This document shows, one piece after another, positions 1-13,450 of a stretch of 64,000 bases of DNA. How positions within the stretch are numbered: the first letter of the stretch is position 1; each line of letters opens with the position of its first letter. The position numbers and the translations under genes are program-made. The stretch lies in assembly GCA_947462335.1 (NCBI GenBank), contig OX381710.1, positions 26,381,772 to 26,445,771 of the forward strand, read 5' to 3'. The notes under the pieces are model-generated. The model made no database searches. It was not told the origin of the DNA and saw only the letters and a program-made list of their open reading frames with translations. This DNA comes from Harmothoe impar (lineage: Eukaryota > Annelida > Polychaeta > Phyllodocida > Polynoidae).

Positions 1-521
1 ATTTGTAAAACAGAATTATCTGAGTCAAGAATTAAGATTATTTTGAACAAAAGGCACATTTTGAAGGAGACAAAATGGAGTGTTTGCTTTACCCCTATAA
101 GTGTTTTGTCCGCATATAAAAGTTTTCGAAGTAGACCCTATATCTAAACCTGTGAGAGCTTAAAGTATATACGAGGGTTGACTATCATAGATATTGCGAA
201 AAATAATGATGCCAAACTTAATTGATTGCCTCATATATATTGCTTCATTTGGTCTTGCCATCTTTCTGTTTGCACTGAATAAGTATTTTGTAGGATTGTC
301 TTGATACTATGAATTTGCTTAGTTTCATACTGGTAATCATCTTGACTAACCCCCCCCCCCCCCGACCACGCTATAGGCCTATATATAAGCTTTGCAAAAC
401 ACAGAATCAAACTTATTGAAGACACATTTAAAAAATTCATACTTTCCAGTTAAATCTCACTTAGTTTGAAATAACACTATCATCATCATCATTATTATTA
501 TTATTATTATTTTTTTTTTTA

Positions 522-574
<53 letters not shown>

Positions 575-840
575 CATCATCATTATTATTATTATTATTA
601 TTATTATTGTCGTCATTATTGTTGTTGTTATTATTATTATCATTATTATTATTATTATTATTATTATTAGCATCATCATTATTATCATTATTTCAATATT
701 AAAAGACACTATATCTATATGCCCTGTATTATGCTTTTGACAAAAACTTCCAATCTTAAATCTACCCTATTAGAGGAATACTGTTTAATAACTTAACCTC
801 CCATGCTTCAGTGCTGCGGATAACTCTTCAGCTGCAATAG
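1..840. other. Left edge, probably intronic, no independent gene
   Basis: I see no coding region here. It holds a C-run at about 348-363 and a long ATT-type microsatellite. It ends at the splice acceptor of the first recognisable exon (841), so it is probably intron of a plus-strand gene that starts before the window. Confidence 0.5.
481..680. repeat. (ATT/ATC)n microsatellite
   Basis: About 200 bases consist almost only of ATT/ATC triplets with a T-run inside. The isoleucine/methionine-rich open frame that runs through it is a by-product of the repeat. Confidence 0.95.
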
Positions 841-912
841 TCTCTGAAACAGACCCAGAGGGGAGGAAAAGAAAGAAGAAGAACAAGAAGAAAAGGAAGA
901 ACAGCGATGGAG
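841..912 (+). CDS. Gene A exon a (lysine-rich)
   Basis: The acceptor is GCAATAG and the donor is GAG|GTGAGT, a near-consensus site. The exon is 72 nt, phase 1 to phase 1, and encodes a short run dominated by Lys and Arg ending in NSDG. Confidence 0.55.
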
Positions 913-3900
913 GTGAGTAGTACTTGTCAATAAACGCTGAGAAAAGTATGAATGATGCATGCTTCTTGGTTAAATTCATGATTAGTCATCAGGACCAATG
1001 GTTAACGATGACCAATCAAAACTTGCTGTAGTATGCATCATTAGTATGAATTCTTCATAGATCATTTTCTTTTTTGGTTGAGACTTTTAGGTGCTTTTGA
1101 TAGTAAAATGGATACACAGCATTTTAACCACTGACATACCTTATTCTCTGTCTATGTTGTTGGATTAGCTGTTACACTGAAAAGTTAAAATCGTAGATTG
1201 TCCTGTAAACATCTCTCCCTTTTAACTAACCCCCTTTTCGTGAAGTAATTTTCCTAGACTGATTTCACCATTAGTTGAGACTATGCAGAGTGATAACAGA
1301 TCATCATGTTATCAGCGTCACCATCTAACTATCGTTCTTGATAGCCTTCTATAGAAGTTCACCGTGAGCGGGCCTTCGGGAGTAGATTCATAATATTGTA
1401 GGTTTGGTTCCTTCGTTACACTGATGGCATCATAAATTCTAAGATAAATGGATTCCACAAAATGTTCCTTAAAATGAAAGATTCATGCATCTGCTGCTAT
1501 ACAAAACTCAGTACAGACTTTCAAATAAAACCTGTTAGTAGTCTAGAAAGCGAATACATAATTCACTTTTCGGTATTTGATGCTAACGTTTCAGAGAGTG
1601 ACTCTTCAGAAATCAATCGAGACGACTCATTATCTTGGTCTTCAGCACCTGGTAATCACTTCTCAAGTGTGGGACTTATTGAGGCCTATAGCCGGCGTGG
1701 CTCTTCTTTAAAAATCGAGGGTATTTGCAGTGAATCAACTCTCATATCTCACAGATATACCTTCACTGCATACCCGCATGATAAAAGATCAGAAATGCTA
1801 GAAGTATATAACTAAGTATTTACCATCTCCATACCAATCCCGCCATTCTCTAGATTTAAAATGGCGCTCATTGTATTATATCGCCTCAATTCACAGGGGA
1901 TTTTACCCTGTGTTTCATATAAATTTTGTTACATAAATTTACTTTATTGAATAGTCTTTTTTGACAAAATGACCACTGGCATTTCTGACAAACTAGCATG
2001 TTAAGGATAACCCCGGTCGTATCGGCTCTTCTGTTTTGATGTGCTGTTCCTACGTATAATCCGAGTGATATGGGGCCTCGTGCCCCTTATGGGATGTAGG
2101 CTTCTGAACTAGGGCTTGGTACAGCACAAATGCAGCACCGGCGAGTTACTCGCATTAAAGCACACTCCTAGCCTTACACGGTGACATGGTTGGCAGTGCC
2201 TGTACTAGCGGCATTCATTAGGAGATGCACCAGACCTGGTTCAGAAATCCCAGCTATTCCTGAGGCCTCATACCACTAAGTCTATGTATGTTATGTCCAG
2301 GAGAGTCGTCTCACTCAATGTTAGTACTACACAAATAAAGCTTGCCCTAGTATCATTTTCATACCAATCAAGTATCTGTATCCTCACTGAGAACCCTTCA
2401 CATTGCAGAATAATATCACCAAGCCATTCTGTTAACATGTGTTATGATTATAACCAAACCTTTGAAAGGGATTTAAAACCACAGCAGTTGGGGTACTCTC
2501 AATGACAAGCTCATTTCCACTTTGACTCAAATCAGACAAACAATTTGTACATAATATATAGACACAAAAGTTTGATGATATCTATACTGCTTTAGAACCT
2601 TTACCAAGATATGAAACCCAAACATTTTAGGCTAATTGAGAATATTCTCTGTACACATATCATCTTCACTCTGTCTGAAGTGTCATCTAATTTTGAGATG
2701 GTTGGGATTTTTCACGTGTTTGATCTGTTTGTATTTCGTTTGTCCAATTCTATTGGTTTGTCTACTGATTCTCTTTATTAATCCTCTTCCAAGTTGCCGT
2801 GAGGTTTGGGTTAGGCTAGGGTTCTGCAACATTATGAAGGAATATCTTTGTTGTCTATCATAATTTTTATAGGAAAAGAAAAAGTACAAACCTATTGAAC
2901 TTTTTCTTCTCACATTATGAACTTGTATTTCTGTTATCATTTCTTTGAATTTTGGATTTTGAATGTGTTTTCATTTTAATTTGGAGGAAAGCTTTTTTTT
3001 CATAATAATTCATAATACTTTTGTGGTTTATCTTTTAGATTCAGGTAATGTTTTTCTTAATCCTCTATAGATTACGACTTTAGTTTTAGTTATAGCAGCT
3101 TAAGGAGTTCTTATCCGCTAATCAGAGATAGAACAAGTAAGCTGATTAAATAAGTTTTAGCTTCGCTAGTGACTTTTTAAGTTAAACCAAACAATATAAC
3201 AGGATCAGGAAGTAGGCCGATGCATATCGCTGTCCTCAGCTCATGTTATTGTCTGTATTCGCTCTATTAATTGTGGAAGTCAGTAAAACCTTTTTGAACC
3301 ATAAAAAAAGCTAAAGCATTTCACGTCTTTAATGCTTTCCCAGTAAACAAATTTATAACGTTATACACCATTTTATAACGTTATAATGTCAACGTTTTTC
3401 TAAGGCTCTTTAGTATGGCATAATGTTATGTAAAGTTTAAAACATTATTTTGACGTAAAAAATAATGTTGCTTTGTTAGCTGGTTAGATGAGTATACCAC
3501 TTATAATGTAAGGATACCGCTTGCATATAGAAACCACCTTTTTATAAGTACAATTAAGAGCCATTGCACATTGTAGATATGTTCTCAAATATCAGAATGC
3601 CGCCATAATTTTTCAAATTATTGAACTAGTGTTTTCTGCTTTAGTCAATGTATAGGTTAGATTTTGAAATAAATCCCTTTGTATAGTTTACACAGACAAC
3701 AATGTGTAGGTAAGAGGAAAGGAACTTCAGTAAACAATTTTTTTACTTGCGCTCTAGGTACTGTTATCATTAGTTAGTTTTAAACTGATCACTGAAGAGG
3801 AAGTTTGTTAGGCTTGTGTTCCTATTCCCCCCCCCCCCCCCATTAATCTGCATTTAAAAACTATTTGGGTAGCATCGTGTCTAATGGGCCGATATGCAGT

Positions 3901-5765
3901 TGCCATTTCTTCACCTATCATTTATACACTCAATCAAAGATCTCAATGTGCAGTGGCCTTTTTACAGGCATAAATTTGCATCACTTGCTTTAAGTTAAGA
4001 ACACTGCTTGTATATTGTGCATGACACTTAAATTTACAGACTCCCTCACGGACTTAGCCACAGATGCAAGAACACCCAGACCTACACGTAAATACTTAAG
4101 TCCCATCAGCGAACCCTCACGTAAGCCTTACGTGGATGCGGAAAGTGACGGTGATGATGATAGATACTACAGGTCGGGTTCTCGACCTTATCGCTATAAC
4201 ACTGAAGGTATAGGGTATGCTGTCTGCTCAGAGTGCTGAGTTTTTATCTTGTGCTAACCCTCCTCTTTATGCAGCTTTTAGACATTTACGTAGAGTCTAC
4301 CTTCCTATGATGTAGACGAACTTCTTACATTATGATGTTAATAACAGCCAACGCTATCATGTGTGCAGATATATTTGGGGGTTTGCGCAGAGTTGGAATA
4401 TCTCTAGAATCTTTCATGGTCTCCGGTTTTTTTTAAATTCTAAAGTTTGTTTTGATTCAAAATATTAAAAGTCTACACAAGCTACCACTCCGTTATAAAC
4501 ACACTTTCATGTGGGCTATATAGATTTGGTTTAAGATGCTAAGTCTACAGTTGCATACCAATAAAGCATCATCAGAATAGTCTGGGAGTTATTTCCTGTT
4601 ATCGTATATCTTTGAGGTCCTTTAAGCTGCTTGGACCACCTAACGATTTCCTCTCTGTTACCCATAAGTTGATGCTAAGAATCTAACCATGTTTGTATTT
4701 GACTCTGCTCTAAATCCCATTAAAGCTGTAGACAAACTTCAAAAGCCTAAAGGGTGGAAAATAATGAAAGTCTGTACTAATTATGCGCAGCTTCTATACC
4801 CCCCCCCCCAGTGAACAAAAACGTTATACAACTATTCAGAAACTATTTTGGCGAAACGTTGTATAACGTTAATGAACATTATTTTGCAATTTTGTTAGCT
4901 GAACCAGACTGTCTGTGAACAATGAAGTAATGTCAAAGTCCTGACTGATTTGGAATGATACAGACATTCGCACCAGATGACAGTAGGCCCTCCGCCCGTA
5001 TTAAATAAGATGCCAATAGTCTTTTGGCTTGGATGTGTATTAATATGTGGACAGTTATAATGAAGGAGAGAATGAGTCTTTTTTTATTGTGTGATGGCCG
5101 ATGTTTATGCTGTATCATATTCAGTATCTGCCGAACATTATTCACCTTGAATAACATCAAATTAATTTTCGTTTTTCTGAATGGTGAAATTGCTAAGCAA
5201 CTAACCCTCAATATTTCTAGAATCTCTAAATCGACACAGTTACTGATGATGCCCCATTCCAAGGATGCATACTTTACCCATATCTCACTACTGCATGTAC
5301 ACCTATTGGGTTGTCCTGTGGTACAACATTAAGCTACTAATCTGTTGTTAGCATTTGTTAACAAATCATGTTTGAATACGTTTCAATTTGTTTAATAACG
5401 ATGCCTTAAGCTTGGTATTGTTTGTAGGTATAGTAGCAACATATAGCAAGGTAGCTGTTGCTGTAGAGAAATGACAAATATCTAATGTAACTATTTCAAA
5501 ATTATTGATCCATAGAAAATGTTGATTATCCATACACGTGTCGATGACTAATTAAACAGATTCATTCATGTTATCACTAATGAAATTAATTATATATTTT
5601 ACTCATTCTTGCAGAGGTCTAAGCTATGGTCAGGGTGGTACGACCTATCAAGGAATGGACGACAAGTTTGTAGATAATGAAGATACAGATGATCACGGTC
5701 CAAGAATAAGTTACCCCGACATACGTCCTACTACACCTCATGATGTGGCAGCAGGTTATAGATAA
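841..5765 (+). CDS. Gene A: C-terminal exons of an unrecognised basic/acidic protein (partial)
   Basis: Four exons (841-912, 1595-1651, 4040-4207, 5617-5765) have AG acceptors and GT donors, all introns are phase 1, and the frame stays open to a TAA at 5763. The 5' part lies outside the window. The visible protein has a lysine/arginine cluster (RKRKKKNKKKRK) that could be a nuclear localisation or membrane-proximal signal, a serine/aspartate-rich exon, then a tail rich in Pro, Tyr, Asp and Arg with no predicted membrane segment or recognised domain. It looks disordered, like a cytoplasmic or nuclear tail. I do not recognise the family. The consistent phase and acceptable splice sites are the main support; small exons may have been missed. 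Confidence 0.55.
1595..1651 (+). CDS. Gene A exon b (Ser/Asp-rich)
   Basis: The acceptor is AACGTTTCAG and the donor is CCTG|GTAATC. The 57-nt exon keeps phase 1 at both ends and encodes ESDSSEINRDDSLSWSSAP, an acidic, phosphorylation-prone stretch. It sits inside a longer open frame (1462-1815) that is probably accidental. Confidence 0.45.
3339..3484 (+). mobile_element. AACGTTATA-type MITE, copy 1
   Basis: A 146-bp element starts CCCAGTAAACA, ends TTGTTAGCTGG, and is filled with inverted TATAACGTT/AACGTTATA motifs. It shares ends and interior (CTAAGGCTC...AGTATGGCATAA) with copies at 49240 and 52384, so it is a dispersed non-autonomous family. Confidence 0.75.
4040..4207 (+). CDS. Gene A exon c
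   Basis: The acceptor AATTTACAG and donor GAAG|GTATAG bound 168 nt in phase 1. The peptide has a basic Pro/Thr-rich half, then an acidic DGDDD patch and Tyr/Arg residues. No domain is recognised. Confidence 0.6.
4807..4902 (+). mobile_element. AACGTTATA-type MITE, shortened copy 2
   Basis: This 96-bp relative has the same ends (CCCAGTGAACAAAAACG and TTTTGTTAGCTG) but lacks the middle of the 146-bp form. It follows a C-run directly. Confidence 0.6.
5617..5765 (+). CDS. Gene A terminal exon
   Basis: The reading frame joins phase 1 if the acceptor CAGAG| is used (exon start 5617). The AG two bases earlier (5613-5614) would give an immediate stop. The 149-nt coding part ends ...DVAAGYR and TAA. 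It encodes a Gly/Tyr/Asp-rich tail. Confidence 0.6.
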
Positions 5766-6900
5766 AAGAAGTATTTTGGGTTAAGATGGAAAACACTCTC
5801 ATATTTCTTATATAGCTGTGTAACTCTTGGTAAAAAGGAAATCTGTGATGTGGTTGTTATATATTTATAAACAGTAGTGTGCTAGTATTCTATTTTCTAT
5901 ACTGTGTTTTTTATATAGTTATTGTTTTTTTTATATAACTGGATAAGTCTTGCCAGTGAGTTCTGTTATCTATACAGAGACATATATCATGTATTATAGA
6001 AACATTCCATGTTTAGAAATATATATCAGCATATATAAACGTGAATGCTCCTAATATGTCGTGTACTTTAATGGAAAAAGGACAAGGGAAATCCGACGTT
6101 TAAATTATGAACAACACAAGAGGAAAGTGTGTTCAGGAAAGTTTTATATAATCAATAATCCGTTAGGGAATTATCTAGTCATTCTGCTATCTTAAGGAGT
6201 TATAACTATGTACTCTCTCATTATGTAAACACTTCATCACACAAGGGTAATCTTTCTGTCTTGATTGATTCACATAGTGATACTTGTAAATAAGCCATCA
6301 TATAGATATCAATCACATGGATGATAAATAGGATTGAATCCATTATTTGAAAACAAAATACTTGTTTTCAATTGTCCTTTATGATTGTTACATATATTTC
6401 ACAATGTGTATACAGAGCAACGCAATGTAACACAATGGATGTGGTATCTATGGCGATAACTGTGATATTGTCTGATGTAACTATTTGTGATGCTTACAAT
6501 TTTTCTACGCATGTGTAGCTTACTATTTTAGTATTGGTCGGTGATGTATATTATGGAAGCGTGTTTCATAGACATGGTGTTACTCAAACATCACTGCAGT
6601 TTTATTCCAAGGGAAATTGAAACCATCACTTATTATAAAAATAAAATCATAAACATCACGACTTGCCATACACATTATATGTACGTGGACATCAAAGGTT
6701 TCCTGTCCTTGCCCAAAGCGAAGATTTTGATTTTAATTTTTATCAACCCTTGCTCATGCCATGGATAAAGCTAAAATTATATAAATGAAGTACTGTCATG
6801 GTCATATGATAAAGGTAATCACTTAATGTCCGTGAAAATAAATGTTATTCAAATATCTATATATAATTCAGTACCATCTGTCAATAAATGCTCAACTATT
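5766..6900 (+). other. Probable 3' UTR of gene A and flank
   Basis: The region after the stop codon is AT-rich with no coding support. Candidate polyadenylation signals lie near 6648 (AATAAAATC), 6838 (AAATAAATG) and 6885 (CAATAAATG). Which one is used cannot be told. Confidence 0.4.
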
Positions 6901-9466
6901 TTAAACTATTACAGTTTTATTTATCATTCTCTTCAAATAAGAAGTCAACCCTTTTTTTTCTCAAACTCAAAATTATGTATCATAACTTGTTTCATCTCGT
7001 CTTATCTGGCCCCAGGTGAGAGCAGCCGAAGCAGCATGGGTAGGGAAAGTTGGCATGGTGCCAGGGAGGAGATACCCAGTTCCACTATAGCGTACCATAT
7101 TGCATAACAGAAATAGGGAATGACCGTTTTTTTCTCTAGCCAAAACCCCAAATTCAGGGGGTTAGAATAAGTTATAGGGCTGATATTGATTCCCAGAAAA
7201 ACGAGAGTTCCGAACTGTTTGCACTGGCAATCGATATATATTGTTATTTTGAGCATCAGGGCAGGATACAGGGCACCTTGGTATTGCCGACGCGCCCTTG
7301 TTTCTGCTCAGGTGGCATAGTGAAGAACCCTAAAATTTGATTCTACCCCCAAAAGAAGGGGTTATTATTCGCGGGTTCAGTCAGTACTGAGTCTAGAGTA
7401 AAGTACCCTAGTTCCGGACAGTTAGTGCACATCTTCAAATTGCTCTGGTTAGGAATTATCTGTTAAAACTATAATAGTTGCATATGAAAGGCAAACATCT
7501 TGTTATGAGAATGCATTGGGTATGGAATTGTTGCCTCCGCAGCAATATGGGCCAGGCTTGATCAAGTAAATGTCAATTTGGCACCTTATTTCGGATATAA
7601 GTACCTAATTCTGGACACCCTAGATTGCCATCTAAGATCTATTTTAATGGCACTTGATATCTAACCAAGTTCTGTTGTATGTCTCTTAACATATAAATGT
7701 GTGTTATATGGAATCACCATGAGGATGAGTATGTTGGGCAGGAACACAGAAGTTATTGGGTTTATAAGCACTGATGATATATATGTATAAACATTATAAG
7801 AGTAGTCTGGTAAGAGTAACTGTTCAATTATTCTCAGTCTTATATGCCCTTCGGGTAAATTGGATAGTGTCCAGCATTTTGTTCTAGGATTTGTAAAGGG
7901 ATGGCTAGGTATGTGGTTCAGGATGAAATACAAGATTAAGCTTCCTTTGAATGCCCTTGTCTCAGCACAAATTCATAGGATGGCAAAGTTCTGTTCTGTT
8001 CCTCTTACCTGCATATAGTACTGTTGCCAAGCAAAATCATCAAATGTATGCTTATTGCAAATGAGACCAATATTGAGGGATACCACTGGATTTCTTAAGA
8101 ATGATTCAGAAGGGGGCTGGTACCCATAGATATTTTATGTATTGAATACAAAGGTCATCATTAATTATATAGTGTCTTTGCTAACCAACTGGAGCAAAAG
8201 TATACCTGTTGCTAAGCAACTCTCACAACTATAAATGACACCATTGTATTCCTTTTTTTCAATTTAAGGGGCTTGGTCCTGTTAGAATGTTCAATGCCAA
8301 ATGATATCAAAGTTTCTTAATCTGCATGGAATTCAACTGCAAAAAAGTTAAATGTGAGTTGATAGGCAGTTATACATTTGAAAGTAAGCAACTAGAGGTC
8401 AGGACTACAGCAATAATGGCAATGTCTTCCCTGGAGTTGTTTTAATGGGGCTGTATGATACTAGGCTCATCCAAAGTGGCACCATGGGTATCTCACTGTA
8501 GATATATTGCTTTTAAGCCCAGTTTGCTAGGCAAACCTGCTGTTGCTAGTCAACCATTTGTCCTAGCAACAAACTAATGAACCAGTGGACTCCTAGGACC
8601 CATTTTAGGGGGGATAGGTAAGGGTTAAATCCTTCTAGAATGAATATTGTTGTCATGGGAGATGAGATTCTGATTATTTGGCAGCCATATTGGATTTGGC
8701 TGTTTTTTTAAAGGAAGCCCACATAGGACTTTCCAGGAGTTTTAGTACAGTGGTAACAATACCAAGACCAATCATTCCTGAGATTTTCAGCTTTATGGTA
8801 TTTAATTCCAGGTAAAACCGAATGTTCCTGTACTATATAGAACGTATCAGTTGAAACATGTTTCAAGACTCCTTTCAAAGAACTACTTTATGAGAATTTA
8901 TTATATTTCTTTAACCAATTCTGGACTATCGTGACATTCTTTTCATTAATTCAATTCCTTAGAATCGTGACATCAAAGTTCGTCTAGCAAAACCAAGATT
9001 GACACCTGTTCGTGATATTCAAAATCAAACGGAAATGATTGTTGGGTCCAACCAATATGTCATACACAATTGGCTGGGGTATTGACGGAAGAACTCCCCA
9101 GGTGGCTCCACTCTCACCTCCCACCTGGGCCACCTGGGTCCTACCCCAGCCAGTGCTACCGGGTGCCTGGACTGTACACTCAGTTTTTCTTTCTAATACA
9201 TACATTTACACTTGTTTACTCTCATTATTACTTGATAATAAATAGGCCGGTCCATATATTTACGACTATTTCAGGCCCAACCGCAATGATCCCGTTTGTG
9301 CCTTCCATCCTCGTATTCCTTCTAGTCAAAAGTCCATAGGAGAATGTCTCATGCCTACATAGAAAGATATACAAGGTTAAAACAAAGTGAACAAAGGAAA
9401 GAAATCAATCTGTCAGGACTTGCCTTGTTGATATTTACTTGTATGAGGACCCGAGATTTGTTCTAC

Positions 9467-9562
9467 ACTAGATGGGGCTTCAAGTAGTCTAGTTAAACAT
9501 ACCATATATAATTACAACCGATTAATTATATATGGTACAACAATGCCAATTCCATCTAGTGG
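9467..9562. repeat. Small palindromic element with perfect 15-bp stem
   Basis: TACCATATATAATTA at 9500-9514 is the exact reverse complement of 9523-9537, with an 8-nt loop. Outside it, CACTAGATGG (about 9467) and CCATCTAGTG (about 9552) also pair. This is the shape of a very short folded-back transposon relic. Confidence 0.65.
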
Positions 9563-10064
9563 CAAGAGGAAAAAAATAATTATAATTTTACATGGCATCA
9601 CTGTTTCTGCAAACTTTCACTGTTAACTAAAAGACAATGCTCTACACGGTTCTACCCTCTGATTTACAGGTACATGTACACGAAATTACTTATTCCATTT
9701 ACAGCGATCCACTGGAACATTTGACAGTGTTTCAATGCAGAAAGTAGGGTTAATTTACGTAACAGAGTATGGGTATTTCTTTTGTTGTTGTTGGAATATT
9801 AAAAGATTAAAAGTTGGTATTTGTGTTTGCAACCTTCCATTAATTATGGTTTATGTCTTTTCAATACATAAAAGTGTTGTTATGCCTACAGTGAGTTTGG
9901 GGAGTGGCCGGTGGTCAATTTCATCCTCCACAATGATGTAAGTCTCTCAGGTGTCATCAATCATACGATCTCTGGTGTAAAATGATGTAACATCGAGAGT
10001 AGATCTCTGAGGTAGTCAAGGTCATTACCCATCATAATTCTCTGAGGTAGCTGAGTACAACTTG

Positions 10065-10432
10065 TACGGTGTCAGGACAAGTACCCCCGGACATCTACCC
10101 CTCCTCCCCCGGACAAAAACCCCATGTCATTTACCCCCTGGATATCTACACCTTAGGACATTTACTCCCTAGGACTTTGTACCCCCTGGACACCTACGTT
10201 TACCCCCTTAGGGCTTTTACCCCCTTAGGGTTTCACGCTCTAGGACATCCATCCCCTTTGACAACTACCCTCCTGGACTTTTACCCTCTAGGACTTCTAC
10301 CCCTGGTAACATCCACCCCTCCACATGATATGACTCGACCATATGAGCATCTGGATATCTCCAGGGGTAGAATTCCTAGAGGGTAAAAGTCCAGCGGTAG
10401 ATGTCCAGGGGGGTACTTGTCCTAGAACCGTA
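10065..10432. mobile_element. C-rich MITE with about 40-bp terminal inverted repeats
   Basis: The ends TACGGT...AGGACAAGTACCCCC and GGGGGTACTTGTCCT...ACCGTA are inverted copies. The interior repeats motifs such as GGACATCTACCCC and TAGGACTTTTACCCC. The Pro/Leu-rich open frame running through it is not a gene. Confidence 0.75.
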
Positions 10433-10875
10433 TCCACAATGATGAACAATAATTGCTGAATTTTCATTTTCTACCTAGTGTGATTTAACAGCAATATGTC
10501 TATTAATGTAAAAGAATACAACTATATGAGGTTTGCCTCATCGCAGAATCCATTTTATATATTTGCTCCTCTGCTACATGTATATGGGAGTGTTTGATAA
10601 TTAATACATGGACTAAGAAATAAGACTAACAAGCACAGGCTATTATCTATCTATCGATTGGCAGCTGGATGACTGAGTAAAGTAGATGAAGATGGTTCAT
10701 CTCAGCATCCCTTTGGTGGATTCCTGTCATCTAGGTTTGTATAAATGATGAATCCAATTACGGAAAAAGTAACAATCTAGAATCATTTTCAGAGGAGTCA
10801 ATGCCGCTTGACCCCCTGCAATGATAGAGTCAAATCTGGCTGACTCTGCTTGAATGGACTCAAGGCCCACACACA

Positions 10876-11719
10876 TCCCAGTAAACACAACGACGTTGGT
10901 CAGACGTAAATCTACGTTGAATTTCGGTCTGAACTACGTAATTTTAGTAGGTTTATCAACGTCAAAACATTAAGGTTTATTTACCAATCTCAAACCTGCA
11001 GGTCTGATTTACATAGCTCCTGAAGACGTAAATCTATGTTTAACACATCACATATAATTCTACATAGTGGGACTCAGACAAAGACTTGTAATATATTGCA
11101 GACAAATTTACATTTACAAACAATATTCTTACAAAGTAACTACTTTAATTTTCAATCTCATCTCATTCTACATAGTATATTCTTGTAGTTCAATTGAACA
11201 GCCTGACAGTATAGATCTGTTGAATAGTTTTGGCTGCAGAGAGGCTTTGTATTTCCCCCATTACCGCCAATGTGGTGTCCTCACAGTAAAGTGCCTCAAA
11301 GCACCTATTCATGCACAATACTTTGATCACCTGTCCTTTATATATAAATGTACTATTGAATACGGTTTATTTGCATGATATTGAATTCATAATTAATGAG
11401 AATTTACTGCTTGAATGTGGTAGATTTGTTAAAGAGCTGTAATATTCTCTCCATAATTGCTAGTGCTGCCACCTAGTGTGACATCTACCCAAGTGAAGTT
11501 GAAAAGTTACATCTTTTAACGTAGATCTACGCAGAATTTTTACGTCTGAATGAGGTAGATCAACGTAAATCAGACGTCTACATCTGTTGAACGTAAATAA
11601 ACCTCAACGTTTTGACGTCTACAAACCTTCCAAAATTACCAATCTCAAACCTTTTGGTTGGACATCTACCTAGAGAAACCACTGAGCTACTTTGGAACTA
11701 CGTAGGGTGTTTACTGGGA
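10876..11719. mobile_element. 844-bp inverted-repeat element (TCCCAGTAAACAC ends)
   Basis: The 13-bp ends TCCCAGTAAACAC and GTGTTTACTGGGA are perfect inverted repeats. Subterminal regions are rich in ACGTAAATCTACGT-like motifs in both orientations. The ends resemble those of the smaller AACGTTATA MITEs (CCCAGTAAACA), so the two may share a transposase source. No transposase is encoded. Confidence 0.7.
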
Positions 11720-13204
11720 TAGACGCTCAAATGTTTGGGACTGGGAGTCTCTTTGGAGTTGTCTGTAGAGTTACCTCAGTGATCGAGTCCTAACTCCAAC
11801 TTGGAAGTTCCTGTGATTCATGCAAAGGTACTTTTCAAAGCTGCATTGCTGGCACTACAAGCGTTAACTTGATACCAAAATACGCCAATATTTGTTTATT
11901 TTCATCATATTGTTCTTTATTAAAATAAGAAGTTTTCCTCAAAACCTGATTTTTATGATACGCGCAGTGATTAGAAACCTTTTTATCTTTTTGAGTGGAC
12001 TAATTAGGGTTCATATGTTAATGTGGATGACGCGAGCCCATCAAGTATGGGACTCCCAAGTCCAGCCCAATGCTATTGCTGTGCTGGTAGTATAGACGCT
12101 GGCCTAAGCTGGAAACCACCTCACCAAAATGGCCAACCCAGCAGGGGACACTTATCGACTTGATGGTGATAATTCAAACACAGTGTGAGGTTACGCTGCC
12201 AATTACTTCCCTGAAGGCAGCTGAAGGCAGAGTTAGCCACTCATTAGCTATAATATAGCTATAGATATAAAGTACATCATACTGATACACACTGTATGCA
12301 TAATTTGCATATCTGTTCATAATTCCTTCTACGTATTTTAAACAAACCAATAGCAAGATATAGTACACTTTATATTTTTATCATGTATTTTATTTCGATG
12401 TTAGTTAACTCTTTAGACCCCAGGTAATTAGGCCTACATAATATAGTGCCCCATTTCCCCAGGATTTCCTGTGAATTTAGCTAATTTTGGTAATTGATCA
12501 CCTTCATTCTTTGACATAATATTCTTTTTTTATTCTTTTATTTATGCATCGCATTAACGATTGTATTGGTTTCTAGACCATGTTTCAAACATAATATTAA
12601 AATGTAAATGTTTAAATTCATGGCCGGTCTTAAAAGATGTGTGGTACTTGTCAATTTGATATGGGCCAAAAGGGCCTGGTTGGGCTGAAATGTCCTCTTT
12701 CTACGGAAATTATTACATACTATTTTAAGGGTCAAATCATATGAGAAGATTTGGTCAGTAAATTTGAATCAAATCATCCTTTGTTAAAGCTGCATGGGAT
12801 ACTCATCAAAGTGGTATGTAAATTGTATCAATGATGGTGCAATGCCCAAGTAGAATCGTCATTTATGAATGCTGGGCTTACATGTTTTCTTGCATATTTT
12901 CCAGTAAGATACATAATTGTGTGCCCCAATCAAATGAGTTTCTGTTTTAGATATACTATTTCTATTCCCCTTACCTTTAAACCTTTTTCTGAGTATCATT
13001 TACAGCCTAAATTATAGTTGATTTCTACTGATATATGACAGATGATACGGAATAACAACAAAACGTTAGGGTAATGTTATCAACATTGATATATAGTTTA
13101 ATCAGTGCCTAAAAACGACCGTTTTGCGACCGGCTATGGCCGTTTTGGGGGAAATGAAGCAAGCCCGTTTTCTGCCATTTTGGGGTCTAAAGGGTTATAA
13201 CTTC

Positions 13205-13400
13205 AACGAGGGGGGGGGACGTTAGTAATCAAAGCTGGTGTCATACTATTTAAAATTGGATATCATGAGCTAAAAAGATTCCGGTAATTTTGTGTGAATC
13301 GCTTTTAAAACAATGGTTCATATCATTAACTAAAAATGGTAAATAAGATTTAGATGCATCGCATCCAATAATCTGACCATAGCATCCAACCATCTGAATG
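13205..13400. repeat. Dispersed repeat R, diverged copy
   Basis: The segment (GGTGTCATACTATTTAAAAT..., GATATCATGAGCTAAAA..., ACTAAAAATGGTAAATAAG) matches in order blocks at 26690-27140 and, inverted, at 31290-31780 and 17160-17290. It marks a dispersed non-coding repeat family. Confidence 0.6.
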
Positions 13401-13450
13401 CTATAAATGCTAAAACATAGCCAGATGCCCACCCGGCACACTTAAACTCT

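Noticed and set aside
461..709. Open frame of isoleucine and methionine on the minus strand
   Set aside because: It is a translation of the ATT microsatellite and has no protein character.
8963..9937. Three exon-like segments (8963-9080, 9705-9743, 9892-9937) that might extend the 7TM gene upstream
   Set aside because: Each has an AG and a possible GT border, but the phases (0, 0, then 1 or 2) do not join and the 7TM exons are phase 1.
10069..10386. 105-codon Pro/Leu-rich frame on the plus strand
   Set aside because: It lies wholly inside the C-rich inverted-repeat element; the peptide follows the repeat units.
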